DNA from: SLRI01 sp964402505
Lineage (GTDB): Bacteria; Pseudomonadota; Alphaproteobacteria; Geminicoccales; Geminicoccaceae
Direction of reading: 5' to 3'
DNA: 64,000 nt
Assembly: GCA_964402505.1 (NCBI GenBank)
Contig: CAYOCP010000010.1
Span: 73,267-137,266 of the forward strand
Shown here: positions 18,550-26,049 of the stretch, in pieces
How the letters are laid out: each line of letters opens with the position of its first letter
How positions within the stretch are numbered: position 1 is the first letter of the stretch
Translations under genes and position numbers: made by a program
Notes under the pieces: model-generated
The model's input: only the letters and a program-made list of their open reading frames with translations
The model's database searches: none
What the model was told of the DNA's origin: nothing

Positions 18550-19965
18550 ATGCAGAACAGCCACACCCGATCGCCGGAAGGGCGGATCGTGGCGATCCAG
18601 GGCACGGTGGTCGATGTGCGCTTCGAGCACGACCTGCCGATGCAGAACCACATGCTGCGGGCCGGGCCCGATCAGGCGGTGATCATCGAGGTGGTGGGGC
18701 TGCTCGACCCCCGCACCGTCCGGGGCCTCGCCCTGAACGCGCAGCTCGGCCTCGCCCTCGGCATGCCGGTCACCGACACGAGGACACCGATCCGGATACC
18801 CGTCGGCAAGGGCGTGCTCGGCCGCATGCTCAACATGTTCGGCGAGCCGATCGACGGCCGGCCGCCGGTCGAGAACGCCGAGCTGCGCCCGATCCACGCC
18901 CGGCCGGTGCCGCTCCGGCAGCGCGTGGTCAGCTCCGAGATCTTCGAGACCGGCATCAAGGCGATCGACCTCCTCTGCCCGCTCGAGCGCGGCGGCAAGT
19001 CCGGCCTCTTCGGCGGCGCCGGCGTCGGCAAGACCGTGCTGATCACCGAGATGATCCACAACATGGTCGGGAAATACGAGGGCGTCAGCCTGTTCTGCGG
19101 CATCGGCGAGCGCTGCCGCGAGGCCGAGGACCTCTACCGCGAGATGCAGGAAGCGGGCGTGCTCGACAAGACGGTGATGATCTTCGGCCAGATGAACGAA
19201 TCGCCGGGCGTGCGCTTTCGCGTCGGCCACAGCGCCATGACCCTCGCCGAGTACTTCCGCGACGACGCGCACCAGGACGTGCTGGTGCTGATCGACAACA
19301 TCTTCCGCTTCGTCCAGGCCGGATCGGAGGTCTCGGGCCTGCTCGGGCGCATGCCGTCCAGGGTGGGCTACCAGCCGACGCTCGGCACCGAGCTCGCCGA
19401 GCTCCAGGAGCGCATCTCAAGCACACCCTCGGGGGCGATCACCTCGATCCAGGCGGTCTACGTGCCGGCCGACGACTTCACCGATCCGGCGGCGACGCAC
19501 ACCTTCGCCCATCTCTCGGCGACCATCGCCCTCTCGCGCAAGCGCGCGAGCCAGGGCCTCTATCCGGCCATCGACCCGCTCGAATCCAATGCCAAGATGC
19601 TCACCCCCGGCATCGTCGGCGAGCGCCACTACCGGATCGCCGGCGCGGTGCGCCAGACCCTCGCCGAGTACGAGGAGCTCAAGGACATCATCGCCATGCT
19701 CGGCCTCGAGGAGCTGGCCGAGGCGGACCGGCGGACCGTCGGCCGGGCCCGCCGGCTCGAGCGCTTCTTGACCCAGCCCTTCTTCTCGACCGAGGCCTTC
19801 ACCGGCATGGCCGGCCGGATGGTGGCGCTCGAGGAGACCCTCGACGGCTGCGAGCGCATCCTGGCCGATGCCTTCGCCGACCAGCCGGAAAGCGCCTTCT
19901 ACATGATCGGCCCCCTCGCCGATCTCGAGCGGCGCCGGGCGCGGAAGGGCACCGATGCCGCCTGA
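18550..19965 (+). CDS. atpD: N-ATPase (alternative F1Fo-type) beta subunit
   Basis: The 471-residue catalytic subunit has Walker A GGAGVGKT at 155-162, the catalytic glutamate region GIGERCREAEDL (GERTREGNDL in ordinary F-ATPases) and LIDNIFRFVQAGSEVSGLLG. It is the first gene of a nine-gene run with the order beta, epsilon, Q, R, a, c, b, alpha, gamma and no separate delta. This is the defining order of N-ATPases, a laterally mobile rotary ATPase usually present beside the housekeeping enzyme. GGAG precedes the ATG. It is divergent from sugar transporter B. It should hydrolyse ATP to drive ion export, or run in reverse. Confidence 0.96.
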   Translation: MQNSHTRSPEGRIVAIQGTVVDVRFEHDLPMQNHMLRAGPDQAVIIEVVGLLDPRTVRGLALNAQLGLALGMPVTDTRTPIRIPVGKGVLGRMLNMFGEPIDGRPPVENAELRPIHARPVPLRQRVVSSEIFETGIKAIDLLCPLERGGKSGLFGGAGVGKTVLITEMIHNMVGKYEGVSLFCGIGERCREAEDLYREMQEAGVLDKTVMIFGQMNESPGVRFRVGHSAMTLAEYFRDDAHQDVLVLIDNIFRFVQAGSEVSGLLGRMPSRVGYQPTLGTELAELQERISSTPSGAITSIQAVYVPADDFTDPAATHTFAHLSATIALSRKRASQGLYPAIDPLESNAKMLTPGIVGERHYRIAGAVRQTLAEYEELKDIIAMLGLEELAEADRRTVGRARRLERFLTQPFFSTEAFTGMAGRMVALEETLDGCERILADAFADQPESAFYMIGPLADLERRRARKGTDAA

Positions 19966-20374
19966 ACCCGCCAATGGCGACACCATGCGCCTCGAGGTGC
20001 TGCTGCCGACGGAGATCCTCGTCGACCGTTCCGTCAGCCGGATCGTCGCCGAGGCCGAGAACGGCTCCTTCGGCCTCCTGCCCCGTCATATCGACTTCGC
20101 GACGGCGCTCCGCCCCGGCATCCTGATCTACACCGACCCGGATGAAGGCGAGCGCTATCTCGGCATCGACGAGGGCATCCTCGTCAAATGCGGCTTCGAG
20201 GTGCTGGTCTCGACCCGGAATGCTGTTCCGGGCGACGACCTCGAGAGCCTGCGGGCGACCGTCCAGCGCCGCTACGTGGAGCTCGACGAGGGCCAGAAGC
20301 TGGCGCGCTCCACGCTCGCCCGCCTCGAGCTCGGCGTGGTGCGGCGCTTTCTCGAGCTGCAGGAGATCCGCTGA
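19955..20374 (+). CDS. atpC: N-ATPase epsilon subunit
   Basis: A 139-residue protein starting inside the end of atpD (11-bp overlap). It holds the epsilon beta-sandwich (MRLEVLLPTEILVDRSVSRI, NGSFGLLPRHIDFATAL) and a C-terminal helical pair. GSFGLLPRHID is the family landmark. The C-terminal helices are short and charged. In F-type enzymes this subunit links the rotor to the c-ring and can inhibit hydrolysis. An internal ATG at 19985 could be the true start, giving a protein 10 residues shorter. Confidence 0.9.
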   Translation: MPPEPANGDTMRLEVLLPTEILVDRSVSRIVAEAENGSFGLLPRHIDFATALRPGILIYTDPDEGERYLGIDEGILVKCGFEVLVSTRNAVPGDDLESLRATVQRRYVELDEGQKLARSTLARLELGVVRRFLELQEIR

Positions 20375-20697
20375 TGCCGGATCGCGGGGCGCGGCCACCG
20401 GTTCGGGAGAAGGCCCCGCACGACCGGGAGGTCGGCGAGACGATCGGCCGGAAGGCCGAGCGCAAGATCGAGGCGCGGGGTGCGCGGCATCGGGGCGTCT
20501 GGTTCGGGCTCGGCATGTTCGGCCTCGTCGGCTGGTCCGTCGCCGTGCCGACGCTGCTCGGCATAGCGCTGGGCGTCTGGCTCGACGGCAGGCTGCCGAG
20601 CCGCTTCTCCTGGACGCTCACCCTCCTCTTCATCGGCGCCGCCCTCGGCTGCCTCAATGCCTGGTACTGGGTGGAACGGGAGAACCGCCGTGATTGA
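20374..20697 (+). CDS. atpQ: N-ATPase accessory membrane protein AtpQ (AtpI-like)
   Basis: A 107-residue protein whose ATG shares one base with the atpC stop (TGATG). It has a basic, soluble N-terminus (about 40 residues) and two membrane segments (VWFGLGMFGLVGWSVAVPTLLG and FSWTLTLLFIGAALGCLNAW). It ends YWVERENRRD. Size, position and topology fit AtpQ of N-ATPase operons, an AtpI/MgtC-neighbourhood-type protein thought to help c-ring assembly or ion supply. The AtpI-like GIALGVWLDGRLPS loop is present. Function is inferred from operon position. Confidence 0.85.
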   Translation: MPDRGARPPVREKAPHDREVGETIGRKAERKIEARGARHRGVWFGLGMFGLVGWSVAVPTLLGIALGVWLDGRLPSRFSWTLTLLFIGAALGCLNAWYWVERENRRD

Positions 20698-21007
20698 CCT
20701 CGCCCCCGCCATGACCTTCGACCCCGCCGGCCTCGCCTTGGCCTTCGGCTTCGGGCTTCTGGCCGGCGCCGCCTACCTCGCCCTGCTCTGGGCCTCCGTC
20801 CAGAGGCTGCGAGCATCGGCGGCACCCGTGGCGCGGCTTCTGGTCGGTGCCGCACTCCGCATCGCCCTTCTCGTCGGCGCCATCCTCGTCTTCATGGACG
20901 GCGAGTGGCAGCTCATGGCGGCCGCCCTTCTGGGCTTCCTCGTCATGCGCATCGGTGTCACCAGCCGGATGCGCGCCACCCTCGAGAGCGCCGGCGGCGG
21001 GTCCTAG
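20690..21007 (+). CDS. atpR: N-ATPase accessory membrane protein AtpR
   Basis: A 105-residue protein from a GTG at 20690, which overlaps atpQ by 8 bp and has GGGAG at a suitable distance; an ATG at 20711 is possible. Three hydrophobic segments are seen (LALAFGFGLLAGAAYLALLW, LLVGAALRIALLVGAILVF, LMAAALLGFLVMRIGV), with arginines inside or at the edge of segments 2 and 3. AtpR of N-ATPases has the same size and topology and is proposed to interact with the c subunits. The gene is specific to this ATPase type and supports the classification. Confidence 0.85.
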   Translation: MIDLAPAMTFDPAGLALAFGFGLLAGAAYLALLWASVQRLRASAAPVARLLVGAALRIALLVGAILVFMDGEWQLMAAALLGFLVMRIGVTSRMRATLESAGGGS

Positions 21008-21010
21008 GCG

Positions 21011-21724
21011 ATGGAGATCTCGCCCGACCAGATCGTCCTCCTCCGCCTGGGGCCGGTCGCCGTCAATGCCACCATCCTCTTCACCTGGCTCGTCATGCTG
21101 CTCCTGACGGTGGCGAGCTGGCTGGTCACCCGGCGCCTCGAGGATGCCGAAACCCTCTCGCGCTGGCAGAACCTGCTCGAGGTGATCGTCGAGGGCATGG
21201 CCGGCCAGATCCGCGAGGTGAGCCAGACCGAGCCCGGACGCTACCTGCCGTTCGTCGGCACGCTCTTCCTCTTCATCGCGACCTCCAACATCCTCGCCAT
21301 CGTCCCGGGATTCCGGCCGCCGACCGGCTCGCTCTCGACCACCACCGCCCTCGCCATCTGCGTGCTCGTCGCCGTGCCCCTCTACGCCATCGCCGAGAAC
21401 GGCGTCGGCGCGTATCTGCGCCAGTACCTGCAGCCCACCTTCTTCATGCTGCCCTTCAACGTCATCGGCGAGCTCTCGCGGACGCTGGCGCTGGCGGTCC
21501 GCCTCTATGGCAACGTCATGAGCGGCACCATCATCATCGCCATCCTGATCGGCGTCGCCCCCTTCTTCTTCCCGATCCTGATGGAGCTGCTCGGCCTGCT
21601 GACCGGCGTCATCCAGGCCTACATCTTCGCCATCCTGGCGATGGTCTACATCGCCTCGGCGGCCCAGGTCGAAGCCGCCGAACGAGCGGCTTCGACCCGG
21701 GCCGAGCCGGACCAACAGAGCTGA
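21011..21724 (+). CDS. atpB: N-ATPase subunit a
   Basis: A 237-residue membrane protein with five to six hydrophobic segments. The essential stator arginine is in ELSRTLALAVRLYGNVMSG (arginine 164), which faces the c-ring carboxylates and separates the two ion half-channels. The motif FVGTLFLFIATSNILAIVPGF is the conserved segment before it. The C-terminal segment QAYIFAILAMVYIASA is also canonical. It starts 3 bp after atpR. The subunit forms the ion path of the Fo motor. Confidence 0.95.
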   Translation: MEISPDQIVLLRLGPVAVNATILFTWLVMLLLTVASWLVTRRLEDAETLSRWQNLLEVIVEGMAGQIREVSQTEPGRYLPFVGTLFLFIATSNILAIVPGFRPPTGSLSTTTALAICVLVAVPLYAIAENGVGAYLRQYLQPTFFMLPFNVIGELSRTLALAVRLYGNVMSGTIIIAILIGVAPFFFPILMELLGLLTGVIQAYIFAILAMVYIASAAQVEAAERAASTRAEPDQQS

Positions 21725-21738
21725 ACGGAGCCCATCCC

Positions 21739-22017
21739 ATGGACAGCATCGCGCTCATCGCCGCGGTCTCGATCTTCACGGCCGGCATCACCATCGCCAT
21801 CGGCGCCGTCGGCCCCGCCCTCGGCGAGGGCCGGGCCGCCGCCCAGGCGCTCAGCGCCATCGCCCAGCAGCCGGACGAGGCCAACCGCATCACCCGAACC
21901 CTCTTCGTCAGCCTCGCGATGATCGAATCGACCGCGATCTACTGCTTCGTCGTGGCCATGATCCTCATCTTCGCCAACCCGTTCTGGAACTACGCGATCA
22001 GCCAGGGCGCCGGTTGA
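21739..22017 (+). CDS. atpE: N-ATPase subunit c (rotor ring)
   Basis: A 92-residue hairpin of two membrane helices joined by the polar loop AQQPDE. Helix 1 carries GPALGEG with Glu30. Helix 2 carries MIESTAIY with Glu63, Ser64, Thr65 and Tyr68. The E-S-T-x-x-Y pattern is the signature of Na+-binding c subunits. The second carboxylate, in helix 1 and 33 residues earlier, replaces the Gln of classical Na+ rings, as in two-carboxylate rotors. Related N-type rings with such motifs have been reported as Na+ or H+ coupled, so the ion cannot be fixed from sequence. Confidence 0.95.
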   Translation: MDSIALIAAVSIFTAGITIAIGAVGPALGEGRAAAQALSAIAQQPDEANRITRTLFVSLAMIESTAIYCFVVAMILIFANPFWNYAISQGAG

Positions 22018-22020
22018 GCC

Positions 22021-22797
22021 ATGCAGATCGACTGGCTCACGGTCGCGGCACAGATCGTCAATTTCCTCGTCCTGGTCTGGCTGCTCAGGCGCTTCCTCTA
22101 CGGTCCGATCACCGCCGCCATGGCGCGTCGCGAGGCGCGCATCGCCGAGCGGCTCGGCGAAGCCGCGGCGAGGCGGGCGAGCGCCGAGGAGGAGGCCGAG
22201 CGCTTTCGCCGCATGCAGGCCGATCTCGAGGCCGAGCGGGAGCGCGTCCTCAGCGTCGCCCGCGAAGCCGCCGAGAACGAGCGGCGCGCACTCGGCAAGG
22301 AGGCCCGGGAGACGATCGAGGCGCAAAAGCAGCAATGGCTGCGGCAGCTCGAGAGCGAGCGCGCCGCCCTCCTGCGCGATCTTCGCCACCGCTCGACCCG
22401 GGCCTTCTACACCCTGGCGCGGCGCGCCCTCGACGATCTGGCCGGCGCCGGGCTCGAGGAGCAAATCGCCCGAAGCTTCGCCCGAAAGCTCGCCGGCCTC
22501 GACGATGTGGCCACCGCCCGCCTCGCCGAAGCCGCGAAACGGGCCGATGGCCGCATCCGCGTCCGAAGCCGCTTCGAGCTCGACGCCGATGCGAGGGAGA
22601 CCCTCACGAAGGCGGTCGCGGACCGCCTCGCCCTGGGCGAGATCGATTTCGCCCACGATCCCGACCTCGCCTGCGGCCTGGTGCTGGAGGCCGGCAGCCA
22701 GCGCCTGAGCTGGAGCCTCGAGAGCTATCTCGACGGCTTCGAGGCGGCGGTCGCAAGGGAGCTCGCCGGTGCTGCCGGGGAGAGCAGGGCCGCATGA
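22021..22797 (+). CDS. atpF: N-ATPase subunit b with delta-like C-terminal region
   Basis: A 258-residue protein: one N-terminal membrane helix (WLTVAAQIVNFLVLVWLLRRFLY, here split by charged ends), a long charged coiled coil to about residue 150, then a C-terminal part. The last ~80 residues include IRVRSRFELDADARETL, ACGLVLEAG and WSLESYLDGFEAAV. They follow the pattern of the delta subunit C-terminus (V-V-SA-PL ... GG-V-GD ... D-S-L). Ordinary b subunits are ~160 residues. This explains how an operon without a delta gene can still build a stator. It starts 3 bp behind atpE and overlaps atpA (ATGA). Confidence 0.92.
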   Translation: MQIDWLTVAAQIVNFLVLVWLLRRFLYGPITAAMARREARIAERLGEAAARRASAEEEAERFRRMQADLEAERERVLSVAREAAENERRALGKEARETIEAQKQQWLRQLESERAALLRDLRHRSTRAFYTLARRALDDLAGAGLEEQIARSFARKLAGLDDVATARLAEAAKRADGRIRVRSRFELDADARETLTKAVADRLALGEIDFAHDPDLACGLVLEAGSQRLSWSLESYLDGFEAAVARELAGAAGESRAA

Positions 22798-24338
22798 CCG
22801 ATACGCTCGACAAGAACCGCATGGCCAGGCTCCTCGACGTTCCGGGGGCCGCCTTCGACGTGCTCGACCAGACGATCTCCGGCTATCGCGCGGAGCCCCG
22901 CCTGCTCGAGGTCGGCACGGTCGTGCAGATCGCGAGCGGCATCGCCCAGGTGACGGGGCTCAGCGACGTCCAGGACAACGAGCTGATCGCGTTTCCGAAC
23001 CGGCTCCTCGGCATCGCCGCCAATCTCGGCCTCGACGGCATCGGCGTCATCCTGCTCGGTCGGGGCGACGGGCTCAGGACCGGTGACGCGGCGACCCGCA
23101 CGCACCGGGTCGTCGACATCCCCGTGGGCACGGGCCTGCTCGGCCGCGTCGTCGATGCGACCGGCGAGCCCTTGGATCGGGACGAGCCGGTCCTGGCGGA
23201 TGCCCGCTGGCCGATCGAGCGGCCGGCCCCGCCGATCATGGCGCGCGCCCCCGTCGCCGAGCCGCTGCAGACCGGCATCAAGGCCATCGACGCCGCGATC
23301 CCGATCGGTCGCGGCCAGCGCGAGCTCATCCTGGGAGACCGGCAGACCGGCAAGACCACCATCGCCCTCGACGCCATCATCAATCAGCGCGGCACCGGCA
23401 TGGTCACCGTCTACTGCGCGATCGGCCAGCGGGGCGCGGCGGTTGCACGCGCCGTCGCCACCTTGCGGGAGCAGGACGCGCTGCAGCGCTCCGTGGTCGT
23501 GGTCGCCGCCGGCGAGGATCCAGCGGGGCTGCAATACATAGCCCCCTATGCCGCGACCTCCATCGCCGAATTCTTCATGGAGCAGGGCCAGGACGTGCTC
23601 ATCGTCTACGACGACCTGACGCGCCACGCTCGCGCCTACCGCGAGCTCTCGCTCCTTCTGCGCCGCCCGCCCGGCCGCGAGGCCTATCCGGGCGACATCT
23701 TCTACATCCATTCGCGCCTGCTCGAACGCTCGACCCACCTGCGCCCCGAGCATGGCGGCGGCTCGCTCACCGCCCTGCCGATCATCGAGACCCAGGCGCA
23801 GAACCTCTCCGCCTACATCCCGACCAACCTCATCTCCATCACCGACGGCCAGATCTATCTCTCGCCCGACCTCTTCCGCAAAGGCCAGCTCCCGGCGGTG
23901 GACATCGGCAAGTCCGTCTCGCGAGTCGGCGGCAAGGCGCAGCTCCGGGCACTGCGCGCCGTCGCCGGCGATCTCCGGCTCGGCTACGCGCAGTTCGAGG
24001 AGCTCGAGACCTTCGCCCGCTTCGGCACGAGGCTCGACGAGGCCACCCGCCGAAGCCTCGAGCGCGGCCGCCGCGTGCGCGAGATCCTCAAGCAGGCGGA
24101 GCACGACCTCCTCGCCGTTCCGGAGCAGCTCCTCGTCGTCCTGGCCGCCACGCAAGGCCTCCTCGACGCCGTGCCGCCCGAGCGGGTCGCCGCGGCCGAG
24201 GCGGCCCTGCGGGAGATGGTCAGGGACGGGATGCCCGAGCTCGCCGAGCGCCTCGCTTCGGGCGAGAAGCTCACCGACGCGGAGAGGTCGACCCTCCTCG
24301 AGCGCGGGCGCGACACCCTCGGGCCCTTCCACGCCTGA
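22794..24338 (+). CDS. atpA: N-ATPase alpha subunit
   Basis: The 514-residue subunit has Walker A GDRQTGKT at 181-188. VDIGKSVSRVGGKAQ holds the arginine finger that completes the neighbouring beta active site. Conserved blocks AIGQRGAAVARAVATL and DDLTRHARAYRELSLLLRRPPGREAYPGD are present. The start ATG overlaps the atpF stop (ATGA). Alpha binds non-exchanged nucleotide and forms the alpha3-beta3 head. The position after b and before gamma fits the N-ATPase order. Confidence 0.96.
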   Translation: MTDTLDKNRMARLLDVPGAAFDVLDQTISGYRAEPRLLEVGTVVQIASGIAQVTGLSDVQDNELIAFPNRLLGIAANLGLDGIGVILLGRGDGLRTGDAATRTHRVVDIPVGTGLLGRVVDATGEPLDRDEPVLADARWPIERPAPPIMARAPVAEPLQTGIKAIDAAIPIGRGQRELILGDRQTGKTTIALDAIINQRGTGMVTVYCAIGQRGAAVARAVATLREQDALQRSVVVVAAGEDPAGLQYIAPYAATSIAEFFMEQGQDVLIVYDDLTRHARAYRELSLLLRRPPGREAYPGDIFYIHSRLLERSTHLRPEHGGGSLTALPIIETQAQNLSAYIPTNLISITDGQIYLSPDLFRKGQLPAVDIGKSVSRVGGKAQLRALRAVAGDLRLGYAQFEELETFARFGTRLDEATRRSLERGRRVREILKQAEHDLLAVPEQLLVVLAATQGLLDAVPPERVAAAEAALREMVRDGMPELAERLASGEKLTDAERSTLLERGRDTLGPFHA

Positions 24339-24354
24339 GCGGCCGCGGACGCCC

Positions 24355-25242
24355 ATGGACACGCTCGAGACCCTCGGCAAGCGGATCGCCACGACGGAGG
24401 ACCTGCAATCCATCGTCGGCACGATGAAGTCGCTCGCGGCCGTCAGCATTCGCCAGTACGAGCGGGCCGTGGCGGCCTTGCGCGACTACGCGCGCACCAT
24501 CGAGCTCGGGCTTCAGGTGGTGCTCCAGGAGGAGCGCTCGGCCGCGATCGGCCCGGAGCCGGCGAGCACCTCGACCCTCGCCATCGTCTTCGGCTCCGAC
24601 CACGGGCTCTGCGGCCGCTTCAACCACGAGATCGTCCGCTTCGCCGAGGCCGAGCTCCGGGACGGAGCCGCCGGCCGGCACTACCTCGTCGCCGGCGCCC
24701 GCCCGGCGGCCATCCTCGAGGCCATGGGCCGGACGGTCGAGGAGGTCTGGCTCCTGCCGGGTGCGGTCGGTGGCCTGCGGCAGACCGCCCATCGCATCCT
24801 GGGCGCCATCGACGCCCATCGGTCGAGGGCAAGCCCGCTTCGGGTCCAGCTCTTCTACAACCGGCGCGAGGCGGGCAGCACCGCCACGCCGACCAGCCTG
24901 CAGCTCCTGCCGCTGGACAAGGCATGGCTCGCGAGCGTCGCCCGCCGGCGCTGGCAGGGGCGGAGCCTGCCCGCCTTCACGATGCGGCCGCATGACCTGC
25001 TCGCCGCCCTGGTGCGCCAGCATCTCTTCATCGGCCTCTTCCGCGCCGGCGCCGAATCCGCGGCCAGCGAGCACGCGACCCGTCTCGCCGCCATGCAGGC
25101 CGCCGAGCGCAACATCGAGGAGCGCCTCGAGGAGATGAACGCCGACTACCGCCGCAAGCGGCAGGACTCGATCACCGAGGAGCTGCTCGATCTCGTCGCC
25201 GGATTCGAGGCGCTCAATCGCGCGGAACGCCGGCGGGATTGA
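24355..25242 (+). CDS. atpG: N-ATPase gamma subunit
   Basis: A 295-residue rotor shaft protein. N- and C-terminal helices form the coiled coil: LGKRIATTEDLQSIVGTMKSLAAV at the start and SEHATRLAAMQAAERNIEERL near the end. A central Rossmann-like part has LAIVFGSDHGLCGRFN. The sequence is more divergent than housekeeping gamma, as is usual for N-ATPases. The gene follows atpA by 16 bp and is the last of the operon. The -35 element of the next promoter overlaps its final codons. Confidence 0.9.
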   Translation: MDTLETLGKRIATTEDLQSIVGTMKSLAAVSIRQYERAVAALRDYARTIELGLQVVLQEERSAAIGPEPASTSTLAIVFGSDHGLCGRFNHEIVRFAEAELRDGAAGRHYLVAGARPAAILEAMGRTVEEVWLLPGAVGGLRQTAHRILGAIDAHRSRASPLRVQLFYNRREAGSTATPTSLQLLPLDKAWLASVARRRWQGRSLPAFTMRPHDLLAALVRQHLFIGLFRAGAESAASEHATRLAAMQAAERNIEERLEEMNADYRRKRQDSITEELLDLVAGFEALNRAERRRD

Positions 25243-25267
25243 CAGATGTTGCCGGTTTGCCTATGCT
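25239..25267 (+). promoter_or_regulatory. Sigma-70-type promoter for rplU-rpmA
   Basis: TTGACA at 25239-25244 and TATGCT at 25262-25267 are separated by exactly 17 bp. The -35 box overlaps the stop codon of atpG. Transcription would begin near 25274 and leave a ~73-nt leader before the rplU ATG at 25347. This is the best consensus promoter in the window. Confidence 0.8.
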
Positions 25268-25346
25268 CGCCTTCTCCCGGGTGAGCCCTGCGGGATCGCT
25301 TTGTTGCGGCCTGCCGCTCACTTCCAGTCCGGATCGGTTCAAGTCG

Positions 25347-25661
25347 ATGTACGCAGTGATCAAGACCGGCGGCAAGCAGTATCGCGTCGCCAAGGACGAC
25401 CACCTTCGGATCGAGAAGCTCGACGTCGAGGTCGGCAGCACGGTCGAGTTCGACCAGGTGCTGCTCGTCGGTGGCGATGGCGCCGAGCCCAAAGTGGGCG
25501 CACCCCTGCTCGACGGGGCGAAGGTGACCGCAGAGGTGGTCGAGCAGACCCGGGGGCCGAAGATCGTCATCTTCAAGAAGCGCCGGCGCAAGAACTACCG
25601 CCGCCGGACCGGCCACCGGCAATACCTGACCGTGGTCAAGATCGCCGACATCGCCGCCTGA
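25347..25661 (+). CDS. rplU: 50S ribosomal protein L21
   Basis: A 104-residue protein, the normal length. It opens MYAVIKTGGKQYRV, the invariant L21 start, and ends in the RNA-binding basic stretch IFKKRRRKNYRRRTGHRQ. It binds 23S rRNA and contacts L20 in the large subunit. The frame is open upstream, but the family start fixes the ATG at 25347. First gene of the rplU-rpmA unit; the promoter is at 25239-25267. I looked for a structured autoregulatory leader in 25274-25346 and saw none that I could identify. Confidence 0.98.
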   Translation: MYAVIKTGGKQYRVAKDDHLRIEKLDVEVGSTVEFDQVLLVGGDGAEPKVGAPLLDGAKVTAEVVEQTRGPKIVIFKKRRRKNYRRRTGHRQYLTVVKIADIAA

Positions 25662-25689
25662 GCGGGCGGGCGCATCCCAGGAGCATCCC

Positions 25690-25959
25690 ATGGCACACAA
25701 GAAAGCGGGCGGCAGCTCGAGAAACGGCCGCGACACGGTCGGCAAGCGGCTGGGCGTGAAGAAGTTCGGCGGCGAGCACGTCATCCCCGGCAACATCATC
25801 ATCCGCCAGCGGGGCACCAAGTTCCATCCCGGCAACGGCGTGGGCATGGGTCGCGACCACACGCTCTTCGCCCTGGTCGAGGGGCATGTGACCTTCAGGA
25901 CCAGCGGCGACCGCCAGTCCGTCCACGTCACGCCGCAGGCGGCCCGGGCCGCCGGGTAG
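25690..25959 (+). CDS. rpmA: 50S ribosomal protein L27
   Basis: An 89-residue protein beginning MAHKKAGGSSRNGRDTVGKR, which matches the universal L27 N-terminus that reaches toward the peptidyl transferase centre. RQRGTKFHPGNGVGMGRDHTLFAL is also canonical. It has no N-terminal cleavable extension of the Firmicutes type. It lies 28 bp behind rplU with GGAG upstream, and is followed by a terminator before obgE. Confidence 0.98.
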   Translation: MAHKKAGGSSRNGRDTVGKRLGVKKFGGEHVIPGNIIIRQRGTKFHPGNGVGMGRDHTLFALVEGHVTFRTSGDRQSVHVTPQAARAAG

Positions 25960-25984
25960 GCTTCCTTCGCGAGGCCGGCGAGCC

Positions 25985-26017
25985 GGGGAAAGGCGCCTGC
26001 CTTTCCCCTTTTCGTTT
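25985..26017 (+). terminator. Rho-independent terminator/attenuator between rpmA and obgE
   Basis: A perfect 10-bp stem, GGGGAAAGGC and GCCTTTCCCC with a GCCT loop, is followed directly by TTTTCGTTT. It lies 26 bp behind the rpmA stop and 33 bp before obgE. It separates abundant ribosomal protein transcripts from the GTPase gene, perhaps with partial read-through. Confidence 0.85.
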
Positions 26018-26049
26018 CGACCGGCCTTTCCGCCTTTGGCCACGCCCCC

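Noticed and set aside
15645..20126. A 1493-codon open frame on the plus strand
   Set aside because: It covers transporter B genes in antisense and atpD out of frame; the product is Arg/His/Asp/Ala-rich with no domain. Long antisense frames are expected at this GC content.
25274..25346. Structured L21 autoregulatory leader
   Set aside because: Only ~70 nt, and no leader fold that I could match; reported only as an untranslated leader.
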